This document shows, piece after piece, positions 18,632 through 28,449 of a stretch of DNA of 64,000 nucleotides. Source of the stretch: Mangrovimonas sp. TPBH4 (GTDB lineage Bacteria; Bacteroidota; Bacteroidia; Flavobacteriales; Flavobacteriaceae); the NCBI RefSeq assembly GCF_001280505.1, contig NZ_LBIO01000043.1, positions 1 to 64,000 of the forward strand, read 5' to 3'. The position numbers were made by a program, and so were the translations under genes. The notes beneath the pieces are model-generated. The model was not told the origin of the DNA. It ran no database searches and saw only the letters and a list, made by a program, of their open reading frames with translations. Numbering within the stretch: the first letter of the stretch is position 1; each line of letters starts with the position of its first letter.

Positions 18632-21601
18632 ATGAGAAAATTTAATCCTCTTTACCTTTTGGTATTTTTTCTGCTGGCCTATGGCTGTAAGACGGAGAAA
18701 AGCGCCGATATGGCCTATGCCATAGAAACCCACAACGACCCCAGCGGTTTTACCTATGAAACCGTTGCAGACGATCCAACAGGCTTACGTTTATACACCC
18801 TGGAAAATGGATTGAAAGTATACTTGAGTAAAAATAACGACGAGCCAAAAATCCAAACTTACATTGCTGTAAGAGCAGGATCCAATTACGACCCAAAAGA
18901 ATCTACCGGTCTTGCTCACTATTTAGAGCATATGGTATTTAAAGGCACCGACGAGATCAGTGCACTAGATTGGGAAAAAGAAAAAGTGTATTTGGAACAA
19001 ATTTCCGATTTATACGAACAACATAGAGCAGCAACAGACCCTGAAAAGAAAAAGGAAATCTATAAGAAGATTGACGAGGTTTCTTTAGAGGCATCCAACT
19101 ACTGTGTGGCTAATGAATACGACAAAATGGTAAGTTCATTAGGTGCCACAGGAACCAATGCCCACACTTGGTTTGAAGAAACTGTTTATAAAAACAAAAT
19201 CCCTGCCAATGAATTGGATAAATGGCTGGACTTGGAAAGCGAACGTTTTAGTCAATTGGTACTGCGTTTGTTCCATACAGAATTAGAAGCTGTTTTTGAA
19301 GAGTTCAACAGAGGGCAAGATAATGACTTTAGAAAGTCCTATTTTGCTATGTTGGATGGTCTGTTCCCTAACCATCCTTATGGGCAACAAACCACTATTG
19401 GAACAGGAGAGCACTTGAAAAACCCATCAATGGTTGATATCCACAATTATTTCAATAAATACTATGTGCCTAACAATATGGCTGTAGTATTGGTTGGTGA
19501 TTTGGATTTTGATGCCACTATCAAAAAAGTGAACGAAACCTTTGGTAAAATGGAGCGTAAAGAAGTTGTGCATCCAGAATTGCCTAAAGAAGAACCTATT
19601 TCTGCACCTGTGGTCAGAGAGGTGTTTGGACCTCAATCTGAAAGTATTTCTATCGCATTCCGTTCAAAAGGAGTGAACACTGAAGAAGAAAAATTGGTCA
19701 CTTTATGTGATATGATTTTGGCCAACGGAAATGCGGGTCTTATCGATTTAAACTTGAACCAACAACAAGTTGTGCAATACGCGAGTTGTAGTCCAACTTT
19801 TTTAAATGACTATGGATATCACGTATTTAACGGCAGTCCTAAACAAGGCCAAACTTTAGATGAAGTTAAAGACTTATTATTGGCACAAGTTGAAAAATTA
19901 AAAAATGGAGAGTTTGAGGATTGGATGATCGATGCTGTTGTAAATGATTTAAAACTGAATCAAACCCAACAATACGAAAACAGTACAGCCTTAGCTTCTA
20001 TGTACTACAATGCCTTCATACATCACGAAGATTGGCAGGATAAAGTGAAATTCTTGAATGATTTAAAAGGCTATACTAAGCAGCAAGTGGTTGATTTTGC
20101 CAATCAATTTTACAAAGACAACTATGTGGTAACCTACAAACGTCAAGGGGAAGATAGCACTATTGTAAAAGTAGAAAACCCAGGAATTACGCCAGTAAAC
20201 CTTAACAGAGACAAAAGTTCTGAGTATTTAACCAACTTCAACAAGATTGAGCCACAACCATTGCAACCATTGTTTGTTGATTATAAAGAGGCCATCAAAG
20301 AAGTATCCACTTCCAATGGAATTAAAGTATCCTACATAGAGAATGAATTGAACGATTTGTTCAACTTGAATATCATTTTTGACATGGGAAGTGACCATGA
20401 CAAAAAGTTAGGATTGGCCGTTGGCTATTTGGAATATTTGGGAACAGACTCCTATTCTGCAGAAGATCTGAAAAAGGAATTCTATAAATTAGGAATCAAT
20501 TACTATGTAAGTACCGGTTATGACACATCTTATGTAGGTTTAAGTGGTTTGAAGGAAAATCTACCTAAAGGTTTGGAGTTGTTGGAAAACTTATGGACCA
20601 ATGCTGTAGCAGATCAAGAATCTTATGACAAGTATGTAGACAAAATCTTGAAGAGCAGGGAAGATGGTAAAACTCAAAAAGGAAATATTCTACACAATGG
20701 ATTAATGAACTATGGTAAATATGGTGAAAATTCCCGCTTGAGAAACATCATGCAAGCAGAGGAGTTAAAAGCTCAAGATCCGCAAGAATTGGTGGATTTG
20801 GTAAAAGATTTAAGAAACTTTGAACAACGCATTTTCTATTACGGAAAAGATGTGGATAAGGCAGTAGCGGCTCTTAATAGTCATCATTCAATTCCTTCAG
20901 AATTGAAGACCTACCCAGAAGAAACTACTTATATTGAGCAAGAAACTGGAGGTAATGTTTACTTTGTTGATTTTGACATGGTACAGTCTGAAATGTTATT
21001 CTTAGCCAAAGGAGAGCCATTCAAGCCAGAAAATATGGCGGCTTCAACCTTGTTTAACACGTATTTTGGAAGCGGCTTATCATCTATTGTATTTCAGGAA
21101 ATAAGAGAATCTAAGTCTTTAGCTTATTCTGCATGGGCAAATTATAGTGATGCTTCAGAAAAAGATAAATCTAACTATGTGAGAGCTTATATAGGTACAC
21201 AAGCCAACAAAATGCCGCAAGCTGTGGATGCTATGATGGAATTGATGACCAATATGCCAGAGGCTGAGGAGCAATTTGATGCAGCCAAAGAAGCGGCATT
21301 AAAGAAAATAGCTGCGGGGCGTATTACTAAATCCAGTATTTTCTGGAATTATGAGCGTTTAAAGAAAAGAGGTATCGATTATGATAATAGGGAAGAAATC
21401 TATAACAAGATCCAAGGTATGACTATGGAAGATCTGCGTAACTTCTTCAATGAAAACATTAAAGGTGAAAACTATAATGTTATGGTAATAGGTAACAAGA
21501 AGGAAATCGATTTTAATGCTTTGGCCAAATTGGGCGAAGTGCAGGAAATGGATATTGATTACCTGTTCAACTACGAAAAACCCGAAGAAGTTAAGTTGTA
21601 A
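18632..21601 (+). CDS. M16 family zinc metallopeptidase lipoprotein
   Basis: This 989-residue protein is an insulinase-type (M16) peptidase. An N-terminal lipoprotein signal ends at LLAYGC (Cys19), so it should be lipid-anchored in the cell envelope. The inverted zinc motif HxxEH is present as HYLEH (His96, Glu99, His100), with a downstream acidic ligand in the EAVFEEFNRG region. A second, inactive M16-like half follows, matching the usual two-half architecture. I start at ATG 18632, which gives a proper signal peptide; an upstream in-frame start would lie inside the sucD terminator. Confidence 0.92.
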   Translation: MRKFNPLYLLVFFLLAYGCKTEKSADMAYAIETHNDPSGFTYETVADDPTGLRLYTLENGLKVYLSKNNDEPKIQTYIAVRAGSNYDPKESTGLAHYLEHMVFKGTDEISALDWEKEKVYLEQISDLYEQHRAATDPEKKKEIYKKIDEVSLEASNYCVANEYDKMVSSLGATGTNAHTWFEETVYKNKIPANELDKWLDLESERFSQLVLRLFHTELEAVFEEFNRGQDNDFRKSYFAMLDGLFPNHPYGQQTTIGTGEHLKNPSMVDIHNYFNKYYVPNNMAVVLVGDLDFDATIKKVNETFGKMERKEVVHPELPKEEPISAPVVREVFGPQSESISIAFRSKGVNTEEEKLVTLCDMILANGNAGLIDLNLNQQQVVQYASCSPTFLNDYGYHVFNGSPKQGQTLDEVKDLLLAQVEKLKNGEFEDWMIDAVVNDLKLNQTQQYENSTALASMYYNAFIHHEDWQDKVKFLNDLKGYTKQQVVDFANQFYKDNYVVTYKRQGEDSTIVKVENPGITPVNLNRDKSSEYLTNFNKIEPQPLQPLFVDYKEAIKEVSTSNGIKVSYIENELNDLFNLNIIFDMGSDHDKKLGLAVGYLEYLGTDSYSAEDLKKEFYKLGINYYVSTGYDTSYVGLSGLKENLPKGLELLENLWTNAVADQESYDKYVDKILKSREDGKTQKGNILHNGLMNYGKYGENSRLRNIMQAEELKAQDPQELVDLVKDLRNFEQRIFYYGKDVDKAVAALNSHHSIPSELKTYPEETTYIEQETGGNVYFVDFDMVQSEMLFLAKGEPFKPENMAASTLFNTYFGSGLSSIVFQEIRESKSLAYSAWANYSDASEKDKSNYVRAYIGTQANKMPQAVDAMMELMTNMPEAEEQFDAAKEAALKKIAAGRITKSSIFWNYERLKKRGIDYDNREEIYNKIQGMTMEDLRNFFNENIKGENYNVMVIGNKKEIDFNALAKLGEVQEMDIDYLFNYEKPEEVKL

Positions 21602-21620
21602 TCTCAACTTTAATCTGTTA

Positions 21621-21650
21621 AAAACCTCACAACAATTTGTGAGGTTTTTT
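21621..21650 (+). terminator. intrinsic terminator after the M16 peptidase gene
   Basis: AAAACCTCAC pairs with GTGAGGTTTT around an 8-base loop, followed by further T residues, 20 bp after the peptidase stop. Confidence 0.88.
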
Positions 21651-21673
21651 TATTTCTTGCAACTTGTAATTGC

Positions 21674-21681
21674 TATATTTG
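21674..21681 (+). promoter_or_regulatory. candidate -7 promoter element of fabG
   Basis: TATATTTG matches TAnnTTTG and lies between the upstream terminator and the fabG start, about 70 bases before its ATG. Confidence 0.45.
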
Positions 21682-21750
21682 ACATTAATAAAATAGTGTA
21701 AACAATTATTGTTTATTAGAAATAATAAGCAACCAATCGTAAAAATTAAA

Positions 21751-22497
21751 ATGAAATTACTAGAAGGAAAAACAGCCATCATTACAGGGGCTAGTCGAGG
21801 AATAGGAAAGGGAATCGCCGAAGTATTTGCTCAACAAGGGGCAAATGTAGCATTTACCTACAGTTCTTCGGTAGAAGCAGCAAATGCCTTGGAAAAAGAA
21901 TTAAATGATATGGGGGTAAAGGCAAAAGGATACCAAAGCAACGCTGCTGATTTCAACCAGGCTCAATCCTTGGTGGAAGATGTGGTAAAGGAATTTGGAA
22001 GCATTGATATTTTAATAAATAACGCCGGTATTACAAAGGACAACCTTTTAATGCGTATTAGCGAAGAGGATTTTGATAAGGTAATAGAAGTCAACCTTAA
22101 ATCGGTGTTTAACATGACCAAAGCCGTGCAACGCACCATGTTAAAGCAACGTCAAGGGTCTATAATCAATATGAGTTCTGTGGTTGGAGTTAAAGGAAAT
22201 GCAGGACAAACCAATTATGCAGCTTCTAAAGCAGGAATCATTGGATTCTCAAAATCCGTTGCTTTGGAGTTGGGGTCCAGAAACATTAGATGTAATGTGG
22301 TAGCTCCTGGTTTTATTGAAACAGAAATGACGGCTAAATTGGATGAAAATACAGTGAAAGGTTGGAGAGATGCCATTCCTTTAAAGCGTGGTGGTACTCC
22401 AGAAGATATTGCTAATGTTTGTGTGTTCTTGGCGAGTGATATGAGTGCCTATGTTACAGGGCAAACACTTAATGTTGATGGAGGAATGTTAACCTAA
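21751..22497 (+). CDS. fabG: 3-oxoacyl-[acyl-carrier-protein] reductase
   Basis: FabG reduces 3-oxoacyl-ACP with NADPH in fatty acid elongation. This 248-residue short-chain dehydrogenase has the cofactor motif TGASRGIG (residues 12-19), NNAG, the catalytic Ser in NMSSVVG, and YAASK with Tyr and Lys. Length fits FabG, and the sequence from KLLEGKTAIITGA to VDGGM is typical. ATG 21751 is chosen because upstream codons add a non-conserved tail. It is followed by the VWA membrane protein gene. Confidence 0.92.
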   Translation: MKLLEGKTAIITGASRGIGKGIAEVFAQQGANVAFTYSSSVEAANALEKELNDMGVKAKGYQSNAADFNQAQSLVEDVVKEFGSIDILINNAGITKDNLLMRISEEDFDKVIEVNLKSVFNMTKAVQRTMLKQRQGSIINMSSVVGVKGNAGQTNYAASKAGIIGFSKSVALELGSRNIRCNVVAPGFIETEMTAKLDENTVKGWRDAIPLKRGGTPEDIANVCVFLASDMSAYVTGQTLNVDGGMLT

Positions 22498-22548
22498 TGG
22501 TTAGCACCTATAACAACATTTAAACACATCAACCAAAACCAATTGTTA

Positions 22549-24585
22549 ATGAATGACATAACAATTTTATATATCATAATTGCTGGAATAATAGCGCTAC
22601 TAGTAGCGCTTTTTCAGTATATATATAAATCCAAGAAACGAACAAAGACCCATATATTTTTGGCCTTTTTGAGATTTATTACGGTGTTTTCAGTTTTATT
22701 GTTACTCATTAATCCTAAGTTTGAAAAAGTAACTTATTACAATGAAAAACCCAACCTAGTTGTGGCAATCGACAATTCCGAATCTGTTTCCTATTTACAA
22801 CAAGAGGAAAATGTCGAGAATATAATAAGTGCTTTAAAGTCCGACGAGACCTTAAACTCCAATTTCAATGTAGAATATTACAGCTTTGGAAAGCAGCTAC
22901 AGCCTCTGGATTCTCTAAGCTTTAATGAAAAACAATCGGATATGTCGGTTGCTTTTAAAAGGCTATCTGAAGTCTATAGTAATTCTATCGCACCAACCAT
23001 CTTAATTACCGATGGTAACCAAACCTACGGAAATGATTATGAATATGCACCTAACAGAGTGTATAATCAGCCTATTTACCCAATTGTATTAGGAGACACT
23101 ACTAAATATAAAGACCTTAAAATACAGCAGTTAAACGTTAATAAATATGCCTATTTAAAAAACAGGTTTCCTATTGAAATTATTGCGGTTTACGACGGTA
23201 ATGGCAAAACAACTACCCAACTTAAGATAAGCTCTGGCAATGTGCTTGTTCATTCCGAACATTTGGAATTCAATCCTGAAAACACCTCCAGAATCATTCA
23301 ATTAACCCTTCCTGCCAATAGAGTGGGCGTCAATAATTACAAAGCTGAACTAACAGCTTTGGAAGGTGAAAAAAACACGGTGAACAACTACAAAAATTTT
23401 GCCGTTGAAGTAATTGATCAAAAAAACAATGTGGCCATCATTTCGGATATTGTTCATCCAGATTTGGGAGCTTTAAAAAAGGCTATTGAAAGTAACGAAC
23501 AGCGGTCTGCAACAATCTTGACAGCTAAAGATTTTCTGAGTACAAATCAAGATTTTCAATCGGTTATATTATATCAACCAACCATTAGTTTTAAGCTCGT
23601 TTATGACGAAATTGAAAAACGTAAACTAAATAGCTTTGTTATTTTAGGTTCAAAGACAAATTGGACATTTTTGAATAGTGTGCAATCATTTTACCAACAA
23701 AAAATAACACGTCAAACTGAAGATTTTCAACCTGCTTTAAATCCCAACTATGCTACTTTCATTATAGAGGATTTGGGCTTTTTTGATTTCCCTCCTTTAC
23801 AATCGGAATTCGGCCCACTTACTTTTACGGTACCTATTGATCCTATTTTGTTCAAAACCATTAATGGCACCCAATTGAAAGAACCCTTATTGGCTACATT
23901 TGAAACAGGAGGTCAACGACAAGCCGTCCTAATTGGGGAAGGTATTTGGAGATGGCGCGCACAATCATTTTTGGAAGCGCAATCCTTTCAGAAGTTTGAT
24001 GATTTTATGGGGAAACTAATACAGTATCTAAGCACGAATCAACATAAGAGTCGATTGAATGTAGATTACGAATCGTTTTACAATGGCAACGACGACCTTA
24101 AAATTACAGCGCAATTCTTCAACAAAAATTATGAGTTCGACTCTAATGCATCCATAACGATTTCCTTAAAAAATCAGGAAACCAATGAAGCGTTTAGTTT
24201 TCCCTTTGTCCTGAAAAACACCAACTATCAAGTAGATTTGAGTGGATTGGCTCCTGGACAGTATAGTTTTACCGTTAAGGTAGAAAATGAAAACATTTCA
24301 AAACAAGGCGAATTAAGAGTTCTGGATTATAATGTTGAACAACAATTTTTAAACGCAAATAATCAAAAGCTTAAGAGCATAGCTTTAGCCAGTAATGGCA
24401 AATCATTTTTTCACAGTCAATTTACTGAGTTGGTATCCTTAATATCCTCGGATTCTAGGTATCAAACGTTACAAAAAAGCACAAAAAAAATCGTATCTTT
24501 AATAGACTGGAAATATTTGCTAGGACTTATTGTGCTAAGCCTATCCCTAGAATGGTTCATTAGAAAATACAAAGGTTTAATTTAA
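22549..24585 (+). CDS. VWA-like membrane protein
   Basis: This is a 678-residue integral membrane protein. Two N-terminal transmembrane segments (about residues 6-25 and 37-55) are followed by a von Willebrand A-like domain beginning VVAIDNSESV (MIDAS-like DxSxS) with ITDGNQT further on, then a long extracytoplasmic beta-rich region and a C-terminal transmembrane segment (about 653-670). Related Bacteroidota proteins resemble BatA/BatB-like or glutamine-amidotransferase-like membrane proteins. Partners are unknown. ATG at 22549 is preferred over TTG two codons before. It sits 8 bp upstream of the prohibitin-like gene. Confidence 0.75.
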   Translation: MNDITILYIIIAGIIALLVALFQYIYKSKKRTKTHIFLAFLRFITVFSVLLLLINPKFEKVTYYNEKPNLVVAIDNSESVSYLQQEENVENIISALKSDETLNSNFNVEYYSFGKQLQPLDSLSFNEKQSDMSVAFKRLSEVYSNSIAPTILITDGNQTYGNDYEYAPNRVYNQPIYPIVLGDTTKYKDLKIQQLNVNKYAYLKNRFPIEIIAVYDGNGKTTTQLKISSGNVLVHSEHLEFNPENTSRIIQLTLPANRVGVNNYKAELTALEGEKNTVNNYKNFAVEVIDQKNNVAIISDIVHPDLGALKKAIESNEQRSATILTAKDFLSTNQDFQSVILYQPTISFKLVYDEIEKRKLNSFVILGSKTNWTFLNSVQSFYQQKITRQTEDFQPALNPNYATFIIEDLGFFDFPPLQSEFGPLTFTVPIDPILFKTINGTQLKEPLLATFETGGQRQAVLIGEGIWRWRAQSFLEAQSFQKFDDFMGKLIQYLSTNQHKSRLNVDYESFYNGNDDLKITAQFFNKNYEFDSNASITISLKNQETNEAFSFPFVLKNTNYQVDLSGLAPGQYSFTVKVENENISKQGELRVLDYNVEQQFLNANNQKLKSIALASNGKSFFHSQFTELVSLISSDSRYQTLQKSTKKIVSLIDWKYLLGLIVLSLSLEWFIRKYKGLI

Positions 24586-24593
24586 TTTTATTT

Positions 24594-25409
24594 ATGGAAA
24601 AAATGCCAAAGATAGCATTGCCTTTTGTGGCATTGCTAGTTGTTTTAATTATCACAATTACCAAATCAGCAATTACCATTGGCCCCGGTGAAGCAGGGGT
24701 ACTCTACAGGACATTTAGTGGAGGGGTCGTAACCGATAAACCTCCCTTGTCTGAAGGTTTTCATGTGGTAGCACCTTGGAACAAAGTCTTTATCTATGAA
24801 GTGAGACAGCAGGAAGTTTTGGAAAAAATGAATGTATTGTCTTCCAACGGGTTGGACATTAAGTTGGAAGCCTCAGTATGGTTTCAGCCTAAGTATGAAA
24901 GTCTAGGGAAACTGCATAAAGAAAAAAGTGAAAAATACCGGGAACGTGTGCTTTTGCCAGCAATCAGGTCCGCAGCTAGAAGTGTTGTAGGTCGTTATAC
25001 TCCCGAACAATTATATTCCAGTAAAAGGGATGCTATTCAACAAGAAATATTTGAAGAGACCAAGAAGATTGTAGATGATCAATACATTCAATTAAATGAA
25101 GTTTTGGTACGGGATGTAACCCTTCCTCCAACCATTAAGGATGCCATTGAGCGCAAATTGAAACAAGAGCAAGAATCTTTGGAATATGAATTCCGTTTGG
25201 TAACCGCCCAAAAAGAAGCGGAACGCCAAATAATTGAAGCCCAAGGAAAGGCCGATGCCAATAAAATTCTAAGCGCATCACTTACTGATAAAATCCTTCA
25301 AGACAAAGGAATTGAGGCCACAATAAAACTTTCGGAATCGGAAAATAGCAAAGTTATCGTAATTGGTTCTGGAGACAGTGGTATGCCAATTATTTTAGGA
25401 AATCAATAA
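24594..25409 (+). CDS. prohibitin-like SPFH/Band 7 protein
   Basis: This 271-residue membrane-anchored SPFH protein has an N-terminal transmembrane segment (about 8-26), a Band 7 domain (about 28-190) and a C-terminal coiled coil rich in Glu, Lys and Ala (about 185-240). Prohibitins form ring scaffolds in membranes and often influence membrane proteases. The overall length and GPGEAGVLYR start match the prohibitin subgroup. It is the middle of three closely spaced genes: a VWA membrane protein, this gene and a lipoprotein. Confidence 0.85.
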   Translation: MEKMPKIALPFVALLVVLIITITKSAITIGPGEAGVLYRTFSGGVVTDKPPLSEGFHVVAPWNKVFIYEVRQQEVLEKMNVLSSNGLDIKLEASVWFQPKYESLGKLHKEKSEKYRERVLLPAIRSAARSVVGRYTPEQLYSSKRDAIQQEIFEETKKIVDDQYIQLNEVLVRDVTLPPTIKDAIERKLKQEQESLEYEFRLVTAQKEAERQIIEAQGKADANKILSASLTDKILQDKGIEATIKLSESENSKVIVIGSGDSGMPIILGNQ

Positions 25410-25421
25410 TATAAAAATGAG

Positions 25422-26054
25422 GTGACAAGGTTTGGTTTAACTTTTTTGATGCTTTTACTGCTGGTGTCCTGCGGGCCATCCATGACATCAAATTGGCTTA
25501 AACCAAACATTGAAACCCCTAAATACTATGGGCGTATAGCGGTGGTAGCCGTGAGCTCTGATGCAGAATTAAGAGACGTCCTAGAAAAGCACATTAGCCA
25601 TAGGTTCGAAAAACATGGCATGGACAATGTTGTTTATGGTTCTGAACTGTTTCAGGACAATATAGTTCAAGGAAACTGGAATGAAGCTCATATAACTGAA
25701 ACTCTTACCAAACACCGTATTGATGGCGCCATAATTGTTAGTTATTTGGGCGATTTAAACTTGCCCCAATATGATAACAACGATCTTTACGGAGCTCCGG
25801 CAAACCAACGATTGGGCCAACATGTCAATTTACGTTATACAGAGGTGTCCGATCCCGATTACTATACATCCAACAACAAAAAATATTGGTTTGAGGCCTA
25901 CCTGTACGATCTAAGTTCAATGCAATCCAAGGAAGAAGCTTTAATATGGAAAGGGCAGTCGTCTGTACCATCGCCTTCCAGTGTAAAAAAGGGAGCCAAA
26001 CGTTTTTCCAAAGTGTTGGTTGACCACCTTTACAAAAAAGAAATCCTAAAATAG
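25422..26054 (+). CDS. lipoprotein of unknown function
   Basis: This 210-residue protein starts at GTG 25422; an ATG five bases earlier is out of frame and stops at once. The signal peptide ends with lipobox LLVSCG (Cys17), so it is a predicted lipoprotein. The mature part contains YYGRIAVVAVSSDAELRDVLE and GAIIVSYLGD, suggesting an alpha/beta domain like the TolB-N/CsgG-type lipoproteins, but I do not assign it. It is 12 bp after the prohibitin-like gene. Confidence 0.7.
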   Translation: MTRFGLTFLMLLLLVSCGPSMTSNWLKPNIETPKYYGRIAVVAVSSDAELRDVLEKHISHRFEKHGMDNVVYGSELFQDNIVQGNWNEAHITETLTKHRIDGAIIVSYLGDLNLPQYDNNDLYGAPANQRLGQHVNLRYTEVSDPDYYTSNNKKYWFEAYLYDLSSMQSKEEALIWKGQSSVPSPSSVKKGAKRFSKVLVDHLYKKEILK

Positions 26055-26065
26055 ATTTTAAATAA

Positions 26066-26098
26066 TTTGGATATCTAAAATTAAATCACAAATATTTG
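26066..26098 (+). promoter_or_regulatory. candidate his operon promoter
   Basis: A TTTG at 26066-26069 and AATATTTG at 26091-26098 (one mismatch to TAnnTTTG), spaced by 21 bases, fit the Bacteroidota -33/-7 layout. Transcription would start a few bases before the his leader peptide ATG at 26118. Confidence 0.45.
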
Positions 26099-26117
26099 TA
26101 CTTCAAATCATTAAAAA

Positions 26118-26171
26118 ATGACTTTTATTCAATTACATCATCATTTACATACTTGCCCTCAAGCGAGATGA
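26118..26171 (+). CDS. hisL: his operon leader peptide
   Basis: A 17-codon frame reads MTFIQLHHHLHTCPQAR. Four of its codons are His (three in a row, then one after a Leu). It lies between a promoter candidate and a terminator just before hisG. In classical attenuation, lack of charged tRNA-His stalls the ribosome in the His codons and prevents terminator formation. Such a leader is too short for routine gene finders. Its role is inferred from position and codon content. Confidence 0.85.
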   Translation: MTFIQLHHHLHTCPQAR

Positions 26172-26201
26172 AGATGTATTGAATAAATCCAAATATTATC
26201 T

Positions 26202-26236
26202 AAAACCCGTTTGAGTAAATCAAACGGGTTTTTTGC
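26202..26236 (+). terminator. his attenuator terminator
   Basis: A 13-bp perfect stem, AAAACCCGTTTGA with TCAAACGGGTTTT around GTAAA, ends in a T-run, 40 bp before hisG. An alternative pairing is possible: CTCAAGCG (26158-26165, inside the leader-peptide coding region) can pair with CGTTTGAG (26208-26215), which would block the terminator. A further pairing of 26127-26139 with 26173-26184 (one bulge) may act as the pause hairpin. Together these fit a ribosome-controlled transcription attenuator. Confidence 0.85.
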
Positions 26237-26276
26237 TTTAATGCCTCAGATTTACTCAAACATTAAAAAATAAAAA

Positions 26277-27134
26277 ATGAGTAAATTAAAAATTGCAGTT
26301 CAAAAGTCGGGACGTTTGCATGATGATTCCATGAAGATCCTGAATGATATTGGAGTGGCTATCGACAATGGCAAAGACCAGCTAAAAGCTGCGGCCCGCA
26401 ATTTTCCATTGGAAGTGTTCTATTTGCGAAATGGGGACATTCCGCAGTATCTTAGGGATGGCGTGGTAGATGCGGCTATTATTGGCGAGAACGTCCTGGT
26501 TGAAAAAGGAGCGGACCTATCCATTGTTGAAAAATTGGGATTCTCAAAATGCAAAGTATCCGTTGCCATCCCCAAAAATTCAAAATTTAAAAGTTATAAA
26601 GATCTGGAAGGAAAACGGATTGCAACCTCTTACCCCAACACCGTTAATCAATACCTTACAAAAAACAACATAAAGGCCCATTTGCATATTATCAATGGTT
26701 CTGTTGAAATTGCTCCAAACATTGGTCTTGCAGATGCCATTGTGGATATTGTTTCTAGTGGAAGTACCTTGTTTAAAAACAATTTGAAAGAGGTTGAAGT
26801 TATTTTAAAATCCGAAGCTGTATTGGCTGCCTCACCCCTTATAGCCAAGGAGCAAGAAGAAATTTTAAACCGACTTCAATTTAGATTACAATCCGTTTTA
26901 AAAGGAAGACAATCCAAATATGTACTTCTCAATGCGCCAAATAACAAAATTGAGGACATCATAAAAATTCTTCCGGGAATGAAAAGTCCAACTGTATTGC
27001 CACTCGCTCAAGAAGGATGGAGCTCTGTGCATTCGGTGATTAATAAACACGAATTTTGGGATATTATCGATGAACTAAAACGAGTTGGCGCCCAAGGTAT
27101 TTTGGTCTGTCCAATTGAAAATATGGTACTATAA
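26277..27134 (+). CDS. hisG: ATP phosphoribosyltransferase (long form)
   Basis: HisG catalyses the first, feedback-controlled step of histidine synthesis, joining ATP and PRPP. The 285-residue protein is the long form with a C-terminal regulatory domain of about 75 residues. Visible are KIAVQKSGRL at the start, the DVVDAAIIGEN-type segment and the PRPP-binding DAIVDIVSSGSTL. It is the first structural gene of the his operon, 40 bp after the attenuator terminator. Confidence 0.95.
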   Translation: MSKLKIAVQKSGRLHDDSMKILNDIGVAIDNGKDQLKAAARNFPLEVFYLRNGDIPQYLRDGVVDAAIIGENVLVEKGADLSIVEKLGFSKCKVSVAIPKNSKFKSYKDLEGKRIATSYPNTVNQYLTKNNIKAHLHIINGSVEIAPNIGLADAIVDIVSSGSTLFKNNLKEVEVILKSEAVLAASPLIAKEQEEILNRLQFRLQSVLKGRQSKYVLLNAPNNKIEDIIKILPGMKSPTVLPLAQEGWSSVHSVINKHEFWDIIDELKRVGAQGILVCPIENMVL

Positions 27135-27147
27135 AATAACGGCAACT

Positions 27148-28449
27148 ATGAATATTATTCAAAATCCAGATAGATCGCAATGGGAAAGTCTATTAAAACG
27201 GCCAACCAAAAGTTTGGCTACCATAGAACACACTGTAGAGCAGATATTTGAGGATGTACAACGAAGTGGCGATGAGGCCATAAAAAAATACACCTTGTTA
27301 TTTGATGGCGTGACTTTAGAGTCCAATTTAGTGACGCCCCAAGAAATAGAAACCGCTTGCAATGCTGTTCCAGATTCCCTAAAAGCGGCTATAAATATTG
27401 CAAAGAACAACATCGAGGCCTTTCACAAGGCCCAGAGAACAGCAAAAGTAGCTGTTGAGACTATGCCTGGCGTTTCATGTTGGCAAGAAAAAAGGCCAAT
27501 TGAAAAAATAGGATTGTACATTCCAGGGGGGACCGCTCCTTTATTTTCCACAGTTTTAATGCTTGCCGTGCCTGCTCAAATAGCAGGCTGTAAAGAACTC
27601 GTTTTATGCACACCTCCCAACAAATCTGAAGCTATCGCAAATGAAATTCTGTACACAGCTAATTTATGTGGAATAAAAAAAATCATTAAAGTTGGCGGTA
27701 TACAAGCTATTGCAGGAATGACGTTCGGAACAACAACAATTCCGAAAGTTTATAAAATATTTGGTCCCGGAAACCAATATGTAACAGTAGCCAAACAATT
27801 ATCAACAAAATACGGAATGGCCATAGATATGCCTGCAGGCCCTAGTGAATTGTTGGTCATGGCAGATGACTCTTCCAATGCCGCTTATGTAGCCTCAGAT
27901 CTGTTAAGTCAAGCAGAGCACGGCTCCGATAGCCAAGTGATTTTGGTATCTACTTCAGAATCGTTCATTAATAAAGTCGTCAAGGAAGTAGAGATACAAC
28001 TTCAACAATTACCTAGAATGCAAATCGCTAAAAAGGCCATTACTAATTCCAAATGCTTTCTCATGAAAAATAAAGAAGAGGCCTTAGGTATAATTAACAG
28101 CTATGCCCCTGAACACTTAATCATTTGTTCAGCGGACGAAGATTTTTATATCAACGGTGTCAATAATGCGGGATCGGTATTCATTGGTAATTACACTCCT
28201 GAAAGCGCTGGCGATTATGCTTCGGGAACCAATCACACCTTGCCAACCAACGGATTCAGTAGAGCTTATTCAGGAGTGAATTTAGACAGTTTTACCAAAA
28301 GTATCACCTTTCAAAAGATTACTCCAAAAGGATTGGTTGGAATTGGAGACGCTATAGAACTCATGGCAGATGCTGAAGGCCTACAGGCCCACAAGAATGC
28401 GGTTTCCATTCGCCTAAAAGATGTATTAAACGAAACTACCACAGCATGA
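27148..28449 (+). CDS. hisD: histidinol dehydrogenase
   Basis: HisD carries out the last two oxidations from histidinol to histidine using NAD and zinc. The 433-residue protein has GLYIPGGTAPLFSTVLM, GPGNQYVTVAKQ, MPAGPSELLV, SQAEHGSDSQ (zinc/catalytic region) and NYTPESAGDYASGTNH. Start ATG 27148 gives the normal N-terminus; upstream in-frame codons overlap hisG. It overlaps hisC by 4 bp (ATGA). Confidence 0.95.
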   Translation: MNIIQNPDRSQWESLLKRPTKSLATIEHTVEQIFEDVQRSGDEAIKKYTLLFDGVTLESNLVTPQEIETACNAVPDSLKAAINIAKNNIEAFHKAQRTAKVAVETMPGVSCWQEKRPIEKIGLYIPGGTAPLFSTVLMLAVPAQIAGCKELVLCTPPNKSEAIANEILYTANLCGIKKIIKVGGIQAIAGMTFGTTTIPKVYKIFGPGNQYVTVAKQLSTKYGMAIDMPAGPSELLVMADDSSNAAYVASDLLSQAEHGSDSQVILVSTSESFINKVVKEVEIQLQQLPRMQIAKKAITNSKCFLMKNKEEALGIINSYAPEHLIICSADEDFYINGVNNAGSVFIGNYTPESAGDYASGTNHTLPTNGFSRAYSGVNLDSFTKSITFQKITPKGLVGIGDAIELMADAEGLQAHKNAVSIRLKDVLNETTTA

